Notes: generated from the sequence alone by a model not told the origin. Shown: positions 1-14,700, counted from the stretch's first letter. The stretch: DNA of 64,000 nucleotides from Serinus canaria (GCF_022539315.1 NC_066313.1:23659059-23723058), one strand, 5' to 3'. Numbers and translations are program-made.

Positions 1-3000
1 AGCCCTCACCTAAATGCAGCTGGAGTTGTCTATTTCCTTTTCCTGCTCTGAGATTCAGCACCTTTGCTTCCTACCTGTCAAAAGAGCTGTCAGCAGAGGT
101 AGCTCATGAGGGAGATGCTTTTTTGACTGGGTCTGTTCACAGACTCAGCACTTTTACAGAGTCATTTCATTCTGAATGAATCCCAGGTTGTTTATGCCAG
201 AGGAATATGGTACCATCCTCCAAAGCATTTCTGTTTCTGCAGCTCAAGGAGGAACCAAATATCTTGCCCAAGTACAAGATTAAGACTGCAGGCAGGGTCT
301 TCTGCTATACCAAGCTCAAGGAAAGAGAAGCCTGCTGTGAACTGTCCTCCACCAGAGGTTACTGCCTTGTCTCAACTTTGAGACTTGCTACTTTTAGTCT
401 TCAAGACAAATTTGCCCATTTAGACTGAAACAGAGTGGGGCAATGAAAGAAGCAGCTCAGCTGGCAACTCTTTGAGGGATGGCATCACCAGCACCAGGGG
501 GGCAGCAGCTGTCAGCAGCTGCATGTTTTTTCCACTGACTCAGCTGTTTGCAGGACCATCCATTGCTCTTGTGTCCTCAGCTCAGTCACCAAAATGTGTT
601 TACTGAATCAAGTGTCACAGCAATAACTTGATCACTTCACACCGAGGGCCTGTGAGTGGGACTCATTAAAATTAGGTTTTAAGATTACTTGAGCTACCTC
701 TAGGTTGACTCAGCACAAGTCTCTCCTTGTCTTGTGTAGACTATCTCCCTCAGCCCCCCTAAAGGCAAGGTCACCCAAGAGCACATGAAAAGCAGTTTTC
801 ACAAGGGAGGGAAAAGAAGTAGTTTATACAACCAGCCTGTAAATCACTTGCACTCAACTGGTACAAGTTTCTTGTGTAAACCAGGTGTTAGAAAAACAGC
901 CTCTGCCCTTAATTAACAAAGATGAGTTCAGACTGCAGGAGCAGGTGAGTTTGGCACCTAAGCTGGTAAGATCAGACAAGCTCAATAGAAAAATCTATGC
1001 ACACAACGTACACCCAGCGGGATACACAGAGAGAGCCCTGAGAACACAAGATGGAAGAATTTCCATCATCAAAGCAGAACATCACAGGCAGCTGCAGGCA
1101 GCCTGAGGGCAGGACACCGTTGCTAAGCAACTCTTCCCTAGGCTGGATGTCACACACACCCCCAACCCCAACCACGCTGGGCATATACGGGATATTTTGC
1201 ACAGGGGTTCCATTAGGAAGGCAGATAATAAGTGGGTTGTTTTCCAATGCTCTCCTCCAGCAACACCAAGTACCTTGAGTCTGTGATTCTAACCAGCAGT
1301 CCCTTTTCAAAAACATCCTGGCCTTCTGTAGTTGGAAGTGGGATTTGACTGGACCAGTTAGTTGCTCATGGAGTACATGCAGACATCAGGGTGAAACATG
1401 TGCAACATGGACACTGGTGCAGACAATTAGATGTTTTAGCCTAGTAGTGTTTGACATGTGTGCCTAACAATAAGTTCAGAAATAAATAGATAGGCAGATA
1501 ATAGAGAACATTGTTAAAGAAAGACAGAAAAGCAGTTCTCCTCCCTACTCATTGCCCCAAGAAACTGTAAGCTTTATTTTTTTTCTCCTTTTTGTAAGAA
1601 ATCTTTCTTACGATGAAACAGTAAAACCAAAAGAGGATCAATATTTTGAAGAAAGCAGAAATATTTTAGGACATTCCACCCTTTCTCTCAAGTATTTGGA
1701 TCCTGGGGGGGTATCCATCTGCCCAGGAGGCTAAGGGTAAATGGGTATCTTGAAGAGAACAGGTCTTGAAGAGATGAGAACATTGAAGGGCCGGTGACCT
1801 CACAAAGCAGAAATCTGAAAGAAAAATCTGCCTACAAAAACCTTGAGAGTCTCAGCTCAACTGGGCCTGGAAAGCCAGAACCCCACAGCTCAGCAGAACT
1901 TCAGTAAAAAAGAGGAAAGAGAAGTGGTTAGGGACAGTGACAGCAGGTCATGGCTGGTGCTGACCTGGCAGCAGATCTGTGCCTCATCCCTGCTGTGAGC
2001 TCCAGCAAAGCTCATGCCCCACTGCAGAACATTTCTGTTCTGGTTATACAACGTTGCCTGAACTTGAGATGAGAATTTCTTCAAGAAACTTTTCAAAACA
2101 GGTCTTACCATGTAAGAGGTAAGAGGTGTACATCTGTAGTGCTTCCCCAGACTAAGTCATGGAAGGTTTCCCATGGCTACAACAGCTTTGGGCTAAACCA
2201 ACACATCACGAGGTGCTTAAAAGTGCCTTCTCACTTTGGGGAGTAACTAAGACACAAGTGACCAAATTTCTGACAGCACTGACAGCAACTTGGCTCTTTC
2301 AGGGAAAAGGCAAAGAAATTTGCATGCAAGCTGCAAATATCAGCATTCATTTCCCCCTATCCTGGCAGAACTGAGATGTCCTGTCTGGCTTTATACTTGT
2401 ATAGAGCAAGCTTATCTAGTGCTCTGTAGCCATCATAAATTCTTCCACTTCACCCTAACCTACTTTTGCTGGAATGTTTCTCTGTAATTATTCACCTGTG
2501 CTCACAGGTCCATTGTGCCAGGCATGGGACAAGCGCAGACCAAGAGACATCCCTGGGCCCTCAAAAACAGAGATACAAGTACTTGGAGTTATTAGCCTCA
2601 TTCTACAGATGAGCAGCTGAGGTTCTGGGATCCTTAATCAAATGCTTATGTCCTTTTGGGAAGCTCATGGAACACATGGACACATTCCCCACACTGTCTG
2701 AATGCCAGAGAAGCTTTTTTTCCCCATGCAGGTTAAATTATTCTTCCTAAACTGAGTTTCTGGGGAGTTCCAGAAATGTTACTACTGAGGTTTTATTCAT
2801 TAAAGACTATCTGCCCTTTTGTTTCATATTCAGTGGGCCAAAGAGAAAGTCAGGAACTCTATATCCCAGAATCCAAGGGAATGCCAAACCCTCTCCTGTC
2901 TTCTCTTTTGTTGTAGGTTGAGCCTTGAGCATGAGGAACATATCTCAGCAAGGCTTTCCTTCACAGCCTCTTGCAGTTGCCCATCAGGGTGTGATGTGAG

Positions 3001-6000
3001 CCTGGGCCTTTGAAAGATTTCCCCAGGTGGCAGGGCTTTTGTTAAGCTTCATCTTTGTGAAAAGGAACTTAGGGCTCTGCTCAACTCCAAAAGTTGTGGG
3101 CTTTCCCCACAAAGATTTATTCTTCCCTTTGGGACAAAATAACAATATAAGTGGATAGCAGGCAGACAGCTTGGAGATAAACAAAAAGCAGTTTTCAGCT
3201 GAAGCTTTTTTCCCTCCTTTTCATTTTTACACAGAAGACTCTGGAGGGGAAAGAAAGAAAGTGAACAGAAAAGTCCACAGGGAGAGGAACATGTGTGGGG
3301 GGAGGAGAGTGAAAGGAAACAAATTAAAATGACAGATAGAAGTTGTGTGTAATAGTGCATTATTTATAAAGACAAGTTCAGCTGAAAAACATTCCTATCC
3401 AGGCAGGAAGAAAGGAAATAAATCTTTTTATTTCACCATGTTCATTAGTTGCTATCATCCCAGTCCAAGTGCCAGATGCATCATCCACAAACCAACCGAG
3501 TATTGTGACCACAGCCAACTGTGCTTTTCATGGAACATCTGTGGCTTGCAGGTCAAGATCATGAAAGAAAGTCAAAACATTCAAAATCCTGATGTGGGAG
3601 CAGCCTTCAGAGCATAGAGCTTGTTACACGAGCCAGCTCTAGGGCAGCACAGCAAGGGCAGCATTGCCATATTTAGCAAGACTGATTCTGGGACCTCTTC
3701 AGTGATATTCCAGGGCTACTTTTGCAGGAGTGGAACAGAGGTAGAAAGTTGCCAGGTAACACTGGGGAACTTCCAAAGAGTCAAGTTTTTGTTTGTATTT
3801 TGAGCAGAAATAGGCAAATTCCCCAAAGATATTTCCAGGCCAGGAAAAGGATACCTCCCTTGGAGCTGCATGAGCTGTCAGTTTAATAAAGCTGTGTTTT
3901 CAGGCTCCCAAGGGCAGTTCTCATTCTCCAATATTCCTCTCTGAATTCCTGTAAGGTAATACATAATTTAAAGCTATCCAATATTTTGCAACAACCCATA
4001 TGTGTTATAGATGCCCTTTGTCTTCCAAATTTACCCTCTTTGCAAAAAGCACATGCCATGTTTTGGCCATGTGTTTGGCCATGGAGTTTCTCTATACACT
4101 TTCTATTGCTCATGGTTTAATTGTCTACGAACTTCAATTTTCCAAATATTTTGTTATTTCGCTGGAGATAGAAATTAGACTGAAAAGATCCTTACTTACA
4201 GGATCACTTATTTTCTGAATGTTACTGACTTTTCTTTAAAAGAAAGCCTTTTAAGTATCTCCTCAAATCTGCCTGCCTTTTCAGAAATAATTGCCAGTAT
4301 TGCAGCAAAGTTAACAACTGTAAGTGTCCTAGCACACGTGTTGTGCAGCTGTTTGCTTGTGTGTAAGGCAGCTGGTCAGTCCCTCCACTCTTGAGAGGAC
4401 CTGACAATAACTCCACTCCCTGTCACAGCACACTCTCATCTTTTACCATTTTAGCCAGAACCATTCTGCTATGGCCCCTGCCTGATCCTTTCAAATCTCT
4501 CAGGAGCTGGGATTCCTCCAAAAATTGATCATCTCCTAGAGACATCTGCCAGCTCTGTTCTGAGCCTTTTATGGAGGCTGCCTAATGATCCCAGCTGGGT
4601 CTGACTGGGACTGGATAGGTCCTGTAAAGCCAAAACATCCCAATAGAGTATCTTGCCCAGAAGAGCTGACCTACAACCTTGTCTTGTTGCAAGCTTCCCA
4701 CACGTACTCTTTAACAGCCATTTTACAGATTGTCCTTTACATTTTCAAACTGTTCTTTTTATTTTTTCATCTTGTTCATGATGCTTTGTGGTGAAAGAGA
4801 ACCAACTTCTCAATTTCAGCCATTTTTGAGCCATCATTAATTTCTTTCCCACCCTCATTTGCTAATAGACCTACTTTCTCCCTACTGTTACTTTTAGCTC
4901 TGATCTGTTTGCAAAAGTCTTTCTTATTCTACTTTATCCCATTGATTTCATTCTGTTTCTCATCTGCCAAGTCCTCAGATGGCATGTTTTACCAGCTAGG
5001 AATTCATCTCATTTCTTTCTATTATGCAACATTATCTCAGCTGCCTCACTGAAACTGAAGCATAACAGATCTCCTGCACTCCCTTTTATCATCTAAGGCC
5101 CTTATTCAGCGAGGTAATGCCACCAGGCTCACCTGGATTGTCTCACTGAGGTCAGGCACTGAAAGTTAGGAGGATGGTCGTAAGGGCCTTGTTCATCACT
5201 GGGAGGTAAAAGCTCCCTTGCTGCCATTCTGTGGAAAAAAATATATATATTGTGGGGATATCTATTGATATGTACTATATATTGATATATATGTTTGAGG
5301 ATAGAGGAAAATGCTCCAATTAGAGTTTCCTCTGCATTCCTAATCAAGAGATAGTATGCCTGTCACCCTCTTCCTTCCCCAGCTTCTTCCAGAAGAAATA
5401 AAGAAACTGCCCAGAAGCCCTGGCGATCCTTTAACATCATCCATCCCAGAGGAATGGAATAAACTACAGAGGACTGGCACAAGGGCTAATAGCAGATGTC
5501 AGTTCCAACCCTCTGGCATTTCTCCTTGTGACTGCTGCTCCCAAAACCCAGCAAATGCTCCCTGGCTCAATCAGGGCACCTTCTCAGGAGCTGCTAATCC
5601 ACAAGATGCTCTCCATGGGTGGTAGGGAGAGAGGGGATTGAGAGGGTGCATATGTCTTAAGCAGTCAATGGTATTGAAAAGCAGCCCTGCAGGAGGATTA
5701 ATTATGTCATCCGAAGCAAAGAAAATTGAGCAAAAGTGTTTGAAAATCTCTGCCACTCTCCTGTCTTTCCCACTGCCTCACTTTCTCATTTGGAAACTCT
5801 CAGATGCCTCTCCCTCTCTGGATGTTTTGATAAGGCCTTTTCTTGTTTCTGTGCCGCCTCAAGCAAGTGTGATTTGATTTTGCTTCTCTTTCCTCCCCTC
5901 CCTGATTTGAGGTGTGCACTGCTGGTTATCTGTTAAATTCCATCTCCCTTGCTTGTTCATTTTCTATACAATTCCTTTACACACCCTCCCTTCAGCCAAA

Positions 6001-7800
6001 TGGATTTTTTTAATCTACCTTGTATTTTAAGTTGTCTTGATATTGTTAGCCTTTGGGCTTACGAGACTGTGTTTTTAATACTTTCCCACCCTCACTGTGC
6101 CCCATCTCCAGCTCACACTAGAGGACAGCTTTGCATTTATTTCTATCAACTCCATAATTGGTTTGCAGAAAGTTCCAGCACCCTTATTAGAGTTATGTCA
6201 GAACCAATACCATGGGCCTGATTCCCCAGCAATAGAAAGTGAAGAACTACCAGGGCAATGAGAACCATTCATCACCTGCAAGGGCAGATTGAAGTCACTA
6301 CAGCCAAAAAAAACCTCGCTGAAATTATGGGATTGGCCTCCCCTCTAAGATGAACTGAACTAAAAGTCCACACAGCAGAAATTCCTCCAGATCTGAGCAA
6401 CATTAGATTGGGATATGAATTTGCATTTGGCAATAGCTCCAGGAGTTCTCACACTCCTGAAAAGTGGACTCTCGAGTTATACAGACAGTGCTTGCCTGAT
6501 CAAGAAAAATTCTACCATAACTTTCATCCCACCACAGACATTGCTCCTCCCCAACCCGTCTTGCATCCAACTGACCACCAGCTCAGAAGCCCATGGTTTA
6601 GAGTATTATTTTTTTAATTTTCACCAAAATAAAAAAAAATTAACTGCTGGGTACTCAAAGTATGAAGATCTCTGATGAGATATTTCTTTGCCAGCAGTGG
6701 AGATTTTTTTCCCTAATATATTTTTCATTAATAATAACTAAAAAGTTCTCATGCTTATATTTTAAAATACCTGAAAGCTTTTCCATATTTTCTAGTTTGA
6801 TCTGGCGTCACAGTTTTGAACTTTTTTTTTTTACAGTGCATGACCACTTCATAAAACATCTCCCTTATTTTTGCAACACTTCAGTACTGAAAGTTCATTG
6901 GTTTTCTGCAGGTGCAATTGTTATATTCCTGTCACAGTGGCCTGTTTCTTTGCCTCATTTAACTCCAACATATTCTAGCTGGGGTAAACCAGAGTATGTA
7001 ATGTCATTTTCCCAAAAATAACACTTTAGTTTCTCAATAAATCCAAGCAAACCTCATTGTGAGGATATATACAAAGACATTTACTTTGAACATCAACTGT
7101 GGAAATAGTTGGAAGGAAATGTTGGAATCTGCCAGGGCAGCTCAGAGCCTTTCATTTTGATGCTTTCACACAGATATAAGAAGAGGTCAGCTTCTTTCTC
7201 CATGGCTAGTTTTGGCTCTCAGGGTGCTAATGGAAATAAAAGCTCTGTGTACCTTACTCTAGGTGAGCCAATCTCACTGTGGTGATGCCTGGAGAGAAGT
7301 CAGTTAGATGGAGGAATACCTCTCATCATTTTTATTCCTTCAATTTTTTCCTTTCTTTTTCAAGGAAAGACTACAGCAACAGGAAAAGACAAGACTGTGT
7401 TGCCATACCTTCAAAGTCTTGTGACATTTTAACTCACTGCTTTGTTTCTGTTTGGAAACTTCTTGTTACAGAGACCATTCTGAATTAAAGTCTGCAGCAG
7501 TGCTTGGATCTTTAATCCCTCAATAATTCAAAATCCAAATTCTCTGGACACAGGAATTGACCTCATAACACACACACACTATTAAAATAGGTTAAAATTT
7601 AAAGTGTCTACCATGCCATGATAATTGCAGAATGTCCAACAATTTTCAAAACATTTCCTCATGAATTCTCAAAGCATGCAGTAAACCTTATCAGCAATAT
7701 TTGAACCACCCAATCATGATAAAAGCAGCAGTGACTTGACCAGCTCACATAGAGGGTGGACCAGGCAGAAGCATCCCAATTCCTACCCAGTCCCACAGTC
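1..7800. other. intergenic, no gene recognised
   Basis: Short open frames only, none with recognisable domains. It contains the MIR-like fossil at 2.5 kb, an AT-rich tract at 5,229-5,295 with repeated TTGATAT, and a short CA run near 7,569. Confidence 0.7.
2512..2635 (+). repeat. possible ancient SINE fossil (MIR/CORE-like)
   Basis: It contains TGTGCCAGGCATG and, about 75 bases on, CCTCATTCTACAGATGAG followed by CTGAGG. These resemble the two hallmark segments of MIR-type SINEs, in the right order. Strongly diverged. Confidence 0.4.
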
Positions 7801-8033
7801 TTGAGCTGCGACAAGGGAAATTTTGGTTGGCTATTAGGAAAATTTCTTTTACAGAAAAGGTGATAAATACTGGAATGGCAGAGGTGAGGTAGTACTGGGG
7901 AGGTGGTGGATGTGTTTAAAAAAGATTGGATGTGGCACTCAGTGCCATGGTTTAGCTGAGATGTTAGAACATGTGTTGGGCTTGATGACATTAAAGGTCT
8001 CTTCCAACCTAGAGATTCTGTGATTCTGTGATC
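7801..8033 (+). mobile_element. CR1 LINE 3'-end fragment
   Basis: Plus-oriented and 5'-truncated. It matches the usual avian CR1 3' end, including the TTGGCTATTAGGAAAATTTC segment and a GGTCTCTTCCAACCT segment. It ends in two tandem ATTCTGTG octamers, the typical CR1 terminus. Diverged, with internal deletions. Confidence 0.88.
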
Positions 8034-10316
8034 AGTCTGCAGAGGAAGGGATAAGCGTGACTGTTTATCCTGTCCTGGTTGTTTCAAAAGGTTAGAGGGA
8101 GCCCCAGCTCACTGTTTCATAGGATGACAGACTTTTTTGCCCTATATCTGCTGGAGTCACACTGACCCTCTGTTCATCATGCTGTAACTATGAGATCATG
8201 CTTACAGGATCACTTAAAAAGGAAACATGTTTCTAATGAATATCTCATTTTAAAAGAAAAAACCATAAAGCTTTCTGTTTTATGGCTTAACTTTTCATCT
8301 TAAAATATAGTGGGCCTGATTCATATGGGAATGTCAGGTCAAAAGTTCTACACAAAGGAAAAAAATTGCTTCAGAAAAAAATCTGAATTACCTTTTTGAT
8401 CCGTCATTATACAACCTCATTTTCTTCTGCCCTATTTTTTTCTTCCCTCTGCTGTTGATCGTATCTTCCTTTATTGATATTCCAATCACATGCATTATCC
8501 TACCCGCTTTCTGTAATGCCAACTAAATCATCATTGTTTTCATGCATGAGATCTTCTTGCTTAGTCATTTCCTATATTTCTTGTGTTGAGACACTGAGGA
8601 AAGACTTCAGTCCATTTTCTCTCACACTCTTTAACGTCACTTTCTTTTTTTGGTTGCATTCCCTCTTTCTTAGTCCTAATCAAACCTAGAAACACAGTCA
8701 GACCATACCTCCTGCTCACTTTTGGGCTCTTCTTCAATAGCAATTACTCTGCTTTGCGCCTGACTGCTGCTTAGTTCAGCCCCTATGGACAACACGATCC
8801 AGTCTTCCCTGCTGGGAAATCCCCAGTGACCTCCTGCTCCCTCTCAGTTCTCCTTGTAGATGGCTCTCCAACATCTCCTCTCCTGTCAGCCAGCCCAGTG
8901 TTCTCAGCAGGAGTAGCAACAGCACTCTCACATGCCCTCTCCTTTCTCTGGGAACACCACCACTCAGAAACAGAAAGCAGCATGCAGCCCTACAAGTGTT
9001 AATCTACAAGTAAAACAACAAGAATCATTTAGGCTTTGGAAAAGACTTTTAAGATCATTGAGTCCAAGCACAAGAACCTTCATGCTCCCTGCTCTTGGCC
9101 ACCTTCCTCACCAAATTGTTTTCCCACCTGGCCCCAAACTGTTCCTCTGTTTCTCTCATTTGCTTTACTTTTCTGTGTGGCCTCTCCCCACAAGGCTTGG
9201 TTTTAACAGGGTAAACAACCTGTTAGAGCAACCAAGACTTTAAACTCTCCATTTTCCTGTTCCCTGTCAGAGGAGATGGCAGATGGCCTAAAAGAATAAA
9301 CCTTGACACCAAACCCTCCAAAGACTCCCCCAGCTCTTTCTCCAATCACATTAGAAGAACATTCCTGATCCAAGGATGCTCCATGCTTGGCATCTTGCCC
9401 AGTTTTTGCTGTTATCCTCAAAAACTATGATTATTCTCCCCACCATGAATATGACCTTATGCTGCACAGCCACTGCCATTTCTTATGATTCCCTTGAGAC
9501 ACTTCCAGGCCCTGCCTTGCAGCTACCCTTCTTTTTCCTCTGCTTCCATCTACCCATCAGCTCCTCCACCCACAGTAAAAGGAATTGCATCTCCATGAAA
9601 CTGGCTATTGGAATTTTTAATAGTACTAAAATAATTTAGTTCATACTACAGGTAATTTTATTAACAGTCAATATTTTCTGCCCTAAATGACAGATTTATT
9701 ACAGCACATTATTTTTATTATTGAATGTAATCATATCCCCATGCTACTGAAATCCCCTGGGCACCCACAGTGCTCTGGCAGTAATAAATAACCAATGCAC
9801 ACAGAGAAACTTTGCTAAGGTGAATTTAAGGTTGCAGGCACATAGCAGTGGTTTGAGTGCATATTGCTCCTCAAGAACATTGGAGTTAACAAGTTGTTTG
9901 CAGGCAACAGCAAAAGCAATTCTCATTTCTCACGTTTTCAGTCCAACGTCCCACATAACCCAAAGTCATGAGGTTCTCCTCCATCTCTCCTCCTTTGGAC
10001 GTACCTTACTTGTCCTCTCTCCCTGTGTTTCCTTGTAGCAGCTTGCATAAGTTAGGCCCAGCTGACAGTGATGTTAGCACATGAACATGAGTTAACTTGG
10101 TGGGACAAGGGAATAATGTCCATTTGAGAAGAGGAACTTAAGCAAGATCATGTCAAGAACCGTTCGTCGAGATGAGCAGATTGGTGGCACCAGCAAGTGG
10201 CAATAGACAGGGTACATTTAGGGAAATTGTATGGACTAATCAAGCATTGGTTAATCTTGACCAAAACTTTTATCTGACAGCACCTGGAGACACCCATGGA
10301 CAGAGCCCAAGGAGCC
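8034..10316. other. intergenic, no gene recognised
   Basis: Apart from the minus-strand CR1 piece at 9.02 kb, I see no coding sequence or RNA gene. The 270 bp just before the LTR (about 10,045-10,311) is not recognised. Confidence 0.65.
9021..9110 (-). mobile_element. CR1 LINE 3'-end fragment, minus orientation
   Basis: It starts AGAATCATTTAGG and continues through AAAAGACTTTTAAGATCATTGAG, then into TCCAAGCAC. This is the reverse complement of the CR1 3' end. The part beyond about 9,110 is too diverged to assign. Confidence 0.75.
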
Positions 10317-11747
10317 TGTCATGGTTTGACACTGGCGCAATGCCAGTGCCCCCATGAAAATACATTCTCCTTGGTGTCTGCTGTGAGATGTGATCAGAAA
10401 TAGAACAAAGCAGGCTCCAGCTTAGGAATATAAGGAAAAAAACTTCATTAACCTACAATATATAAAAGAAACACACAGAACTCAGGATGAAAACCTTCCA
10501 AAAGCATTCCTCCTCCCCCCGCCAAATTTCCAACACATCACAGTAAAACAAAACAGTAGATTCTCAATTCAGTTACCTGCCCTCAGATCACTCTCAGTCC
10601 ATCACCACCCTTCAGATAACCAATTCTCAGTTCATCAAGGAGAGAGGAGTCCCTCTCGCACCATGGGCTTCCCCAGGAAACACAGTTGAAACCTCGTGTG
10701 TTTCCACGTTCCATGGCACCACCCACAGAACATTTGCCATCGTGACATCTTCCTTCCATGCCCAGTGCTCTCACCACTGCACATGGACCAGAGCTGCTTC
10801 CAGGGTTTTCCTTTTAAAGGGTGCTTTGTCCAGTTCCAAAAAGAGCACAGTCTCTCACTTTTGGAACACCTGTCCCCACCCAAGTTTCAACCCCTGGAGT
10901 CAAGAAGTCTCAAGAACAGAGATCTTCTTCTTCACTGAAGATCAAGGGCACCACCACCCTCCTCACCCGTCGTCTCTGTTCCCGCACTCCTTCACATCAC
11001 ATCACTGCACTCTCTTGGCTCCAAGCCATTGCCTCCCCCAAAATGCAGTCTCTCTGTCACAGGAAAAAAAATGGTTCTGTCATGGCTATACAAGAAAAGT
11101 CCAGCCAAAGCCACTCCATTATCTCCTCCCACCTAGGATTCTTTTCAGCTTCTCTTGGACATCTTTCACTTGCACAAACTTGCATCACACTTGCCCATTT
11201 CCTGCTATTTCAGCTCTATCTCTTTTCTCATTCAGCTCTAGGCGGATCAGCATTCGTAAGGTTTCCATCATCCAAGAAAAGGGTAAAAATCTCAGGCTCT
11301 GTCTGTCCAGAACTCCCAGCTGCCCTGCTGGCCGGGCTGGCCATGCTGCCATGATACTGAATTTCAAGGTGGTACAAGCTGTCTCTCTCTCTCTCTCTCT
11401 CTGTCTCTGGGGGGGCTGCCCGATGTCTCTCAGGGTTCCTCCACCCTTCCATCCTGCAGGGGCCTTCACTCCCTTCTCTGCCTTCTCTGTCCCAGGCCCA
11501 ACTTCACTCAGGCCTCGTGGTTTCCCTCCCCCACCCAGCCCGGAGCCAGGCAGGGGAGCTCTGATCTCTTGCATGGACGGAACCCAAGAGAGCTTCCCCC
11601 TGGGAGTTCTCAGCTTTTAACTCCCCTGTGTTCTCAGAGGCGTATCCATGTCCTCAGTGGCCACACCATGTGCCAATATTCAAATCTGAGCACCTATTGG
11701 TTTGACCACAGCATCCCAAAAAACTGACTTCATCTCAAACCAGGACA
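10317..11747. mobile_element. solo LTR of an ERVL-type endogenous retrovirus
   Basis: The 1,431-bp element begins TGTCATGGTTTGA and ends TCAAACCAGGACA. The ends form an imperfect inverted repeat (12 of 13 bases) with the retroviral TG...CA termini. It is flanked by a perfect 5-bp direct repeat, GAGCC, at 10,312-10,316 and 11,748-11,752. A 5-bp duplication is usual for class III (ERVL) elements. No gag, pol or env lies beside it, so it is a solo LTR left by recombination. Open frames inside (for example 10,742-11,620) are not retroviral genes. I recognise the end sequence as a common songbird LTR. I could not settle the orientation. Confidence 0.88.
11382..11406. repeat. TC dinucleotide run within the LTR
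   Basis: Uninterrupted TC run of about ten units, followed by a short G run, inside the solo LTR. Confidence 0.85.
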
Positions 11748-14700
11748 GAGCCTCACCACTCAGCACCAGGAATATGCAGGGCACAGCTGGAGCTGCTACA
11801 CTGACCCATCCAAATTCTCTCCTCTGACCCATCTCATCATCTCTCCCACTGAACAGAGAAGTTGCGTAATTCATAAAAATGCATATATCTGTGATTAAAA
11901 TGTTCTGGTATCTAACTCCAATGAGTCTCTGCAGCATCTCTTGGTCCTACATGGCAGCACCCCCACTCCCTGCAGGCACACCTCTGCAGCATCCCCGTGG
12001 TTACCTGACCAAAGCCAGGACAAGAGGCAGCTCATGCTGTGTTTGCTCCCAGCTGTGTGCCTGCTCATCAGCCAGCTGACAGGCCACAGCTCTCACCATC
12101 ATCTTTCCTCCCAGTGAGGGCACTCATTTAAGTCTGTTTCCCTAGCCCAGCCACTAATTTCCTTGGTACTTACAGGAACCTTGGTTTTTGTTTTTTTTTT
12201 TAATCACCAATCCTGTTAGAAAATGTGGCTGAAAGGAGCCAGCTGATACCAGAGATCAGGACTGACAGGTTGACAAGCAGGCAGACAGAATGATTGCCTG
12301 TCTCATGCTTGCTTGAGAATCCAGGATATAGAACACCACAGGAAATGTAAAAATTTTGATTCAGATGAACCACTCAAACTCAAACTACATTCCAACAGAA
12401 GACCATTTCACTATTTCCCCTTCATTGAAGATTTTTAAAGCCATTCACCAGAGGGCACAGAACTGTTTGTTATCTACTCCAAATAACAACCATTCTCCTT
12501 TGTTACCACATTAACCTTTGGTCTTTTCCAGGTAAAAACTTGAATCTCGCAATCAGGGAAGATGAGGTATATCCGTGGAGGCAGGCGAGTGCAGCATGCA
12601 GGAGCACTCAGACAGCAGGGCACGAGGTGCAATTGTCAGACTTAACCCTGTAGGCTGCTAAATACCTGCTAGAGCAGCTGCATGACCTCAGCATCTGGCA
12701 AGGTCACAGCCTATGCTGCAGAGGGAAGGATTGCCTTCATCACGCTGCTTGTGTAAATGAGGATTTGTGTGCTGTGCACAACTGCAAACAAAGCAGCCAA
12801 GCTCCTCGCTAACATTTGGAATTCTCTGATTCTTTGTAGCCACACGGCGGACTAAAACTAATTGCAGCTACATTCAGCCGAGTTTGCCTTGTGCCAAGGT
12901 CTTTCACACTGTGGAAAAGTGACCAGGAACTTAAATGTTTATGCTAAGACAGTCTTGTCTCTTCATTTTCCTAGCTCACAATTTGTATGGCATTTTTAAA
13001 ACCCTTGCATGTTGCATGCTCAAATCACCCAGAGCCTGCTAAAGGACCTGGGCTAGAGATGACATGTCTACTAGTGTGAAGAAAACAATTTTTCCTGCTT
13101 TCAGCCTTAGTAAAAGGCAAAACCCTGATGTTACCAACAAGAAGAAATTCATAGGCAGAGGATAAAAGATGTTGTTTAACAGAAAAGGAAAAAACAAAAC
13201 ATTTTCTTTGAAGCCAAGCCTGGAGCAAACACAATAATTGTGTCAAGTGCTGTACATCTGGGGTTCAAGGCCACTGTTCTTCCCACTGGGTCACACTTCT
13301 TGGCTGGCCTACCTCTGCTGTGATGCACGATAGCTTGTGAGAGCACTCCTATCACCTTGCTTCCATGGCAGGACACATCATGCTCCTCCAATGTGCAATG
13401 CGCTATGAAGTAACATGAAAATAACCCAAATCCAGCATCTTTCCCTTTGTAAATAAGAACAAACACATTCTGGAACCCTGATTCTCCATGTGTTATTACC
13501 CCCCTATTCTGTTATGAGGGGGAATAATGCAATTTTAAACTTATTTGTTAATAGACTTTGGCTGGAATTTTTCAAATATTTAATATTTTACAATATCTAT
13601 CATGAGTTAAGCACTCCGTTAGTGGGATTTGGAAGTCTAAGCAAATAGAGTCCTTTGAAGAGCTAAGGCATAAAGAGCTTTAAGATCCTTGAATGAAAGA
13701 ATCTATAAGTAGTACAAAGAATCATTGGCTACACAGACAGAAATTGTCATTATCATCTTATTTTGTGATAGCAAAACCCTGTATAACAATTCAACACATT
13801 AGGCATTAACAGAGAGATAAAATACTCCCTTAAATAGGAAACCTTCTCTAGTACAACTCTGAAAAGTGCTGAGTTGATGGATAAATTCCTATCTTCTTAA
13901 TGTTTTCTCTGTTGGATCCTTGGCCCACTGGTGAATTATTCCTCAGAGTGGAATCAAAAAAAATGGTTCCTCAGTAATGGGTGCTCAGCTTTGTGTAATG
14001 TTGGCGCTCAAAATTCCTTCACAATCCCGCAGAATGCAGCCCATATTGAAGGGGCTGGGATGGCTCTGGAGCTGTCTAGGGCAGACATCTCCCTCTCAGC
14101 CCTTTGGAATCTCCTGCAAGCTTAGCACAGTCCATGAAGCCAGCAGAGAGGTGGGAGGAAAAGAAAGAAGTGTTACAAGGCAGAAAGCAAGAGGAAGACA
14201 TTTGAATTTCATAAGACAGGTTAACCCCGCAGGGCTGAGAGAAGCAAAAACAACTTATTCTGAATAAACATGATATGGAAATTGCAGAGATAGGATTGAG
14301 CGTGAATTTATCTAGGAAGCTGCAGCGCAAGTTGGTGCAAGATGCCATCAGGAAAACCTTGAGAGAACTGAAGACAAGAGAAGTGATCTTGCCAGCCACT
14401 TCCATCCAAACCCTGGGCTCCTTGTTCCCATAAGGCACAGTTTTGGAAGGAGAGATGGTGGGATAGTGATGCCCACTGTCCAGAGGCAGCTCCCACTGCA
14501 GCCCCTTTGCTCAGCCACCTGGCTGAAACTCAAGGAGCACATTCCAGGCTCTGTGTTTGCCATCTCCTGGATCATGGCCAAGCATTGAAGTGGGAAAGCC
14601 AGCTCACACATTCTGAAACCAGGTGGGGAAATGTTAACAGCTGGGCAGCAGGGACTGCTGTGGGCCAGGGCTTGACTCTACACCCCAGCCTTCACTCACT

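Noticed and set aside
10742..11620. 292-codon open frame, the longest in the window
   Set aside because: It lies wholly inside the solo LTR, is low-complexity and Ser/Pro-rich, and resembles no retroviral or host protein.
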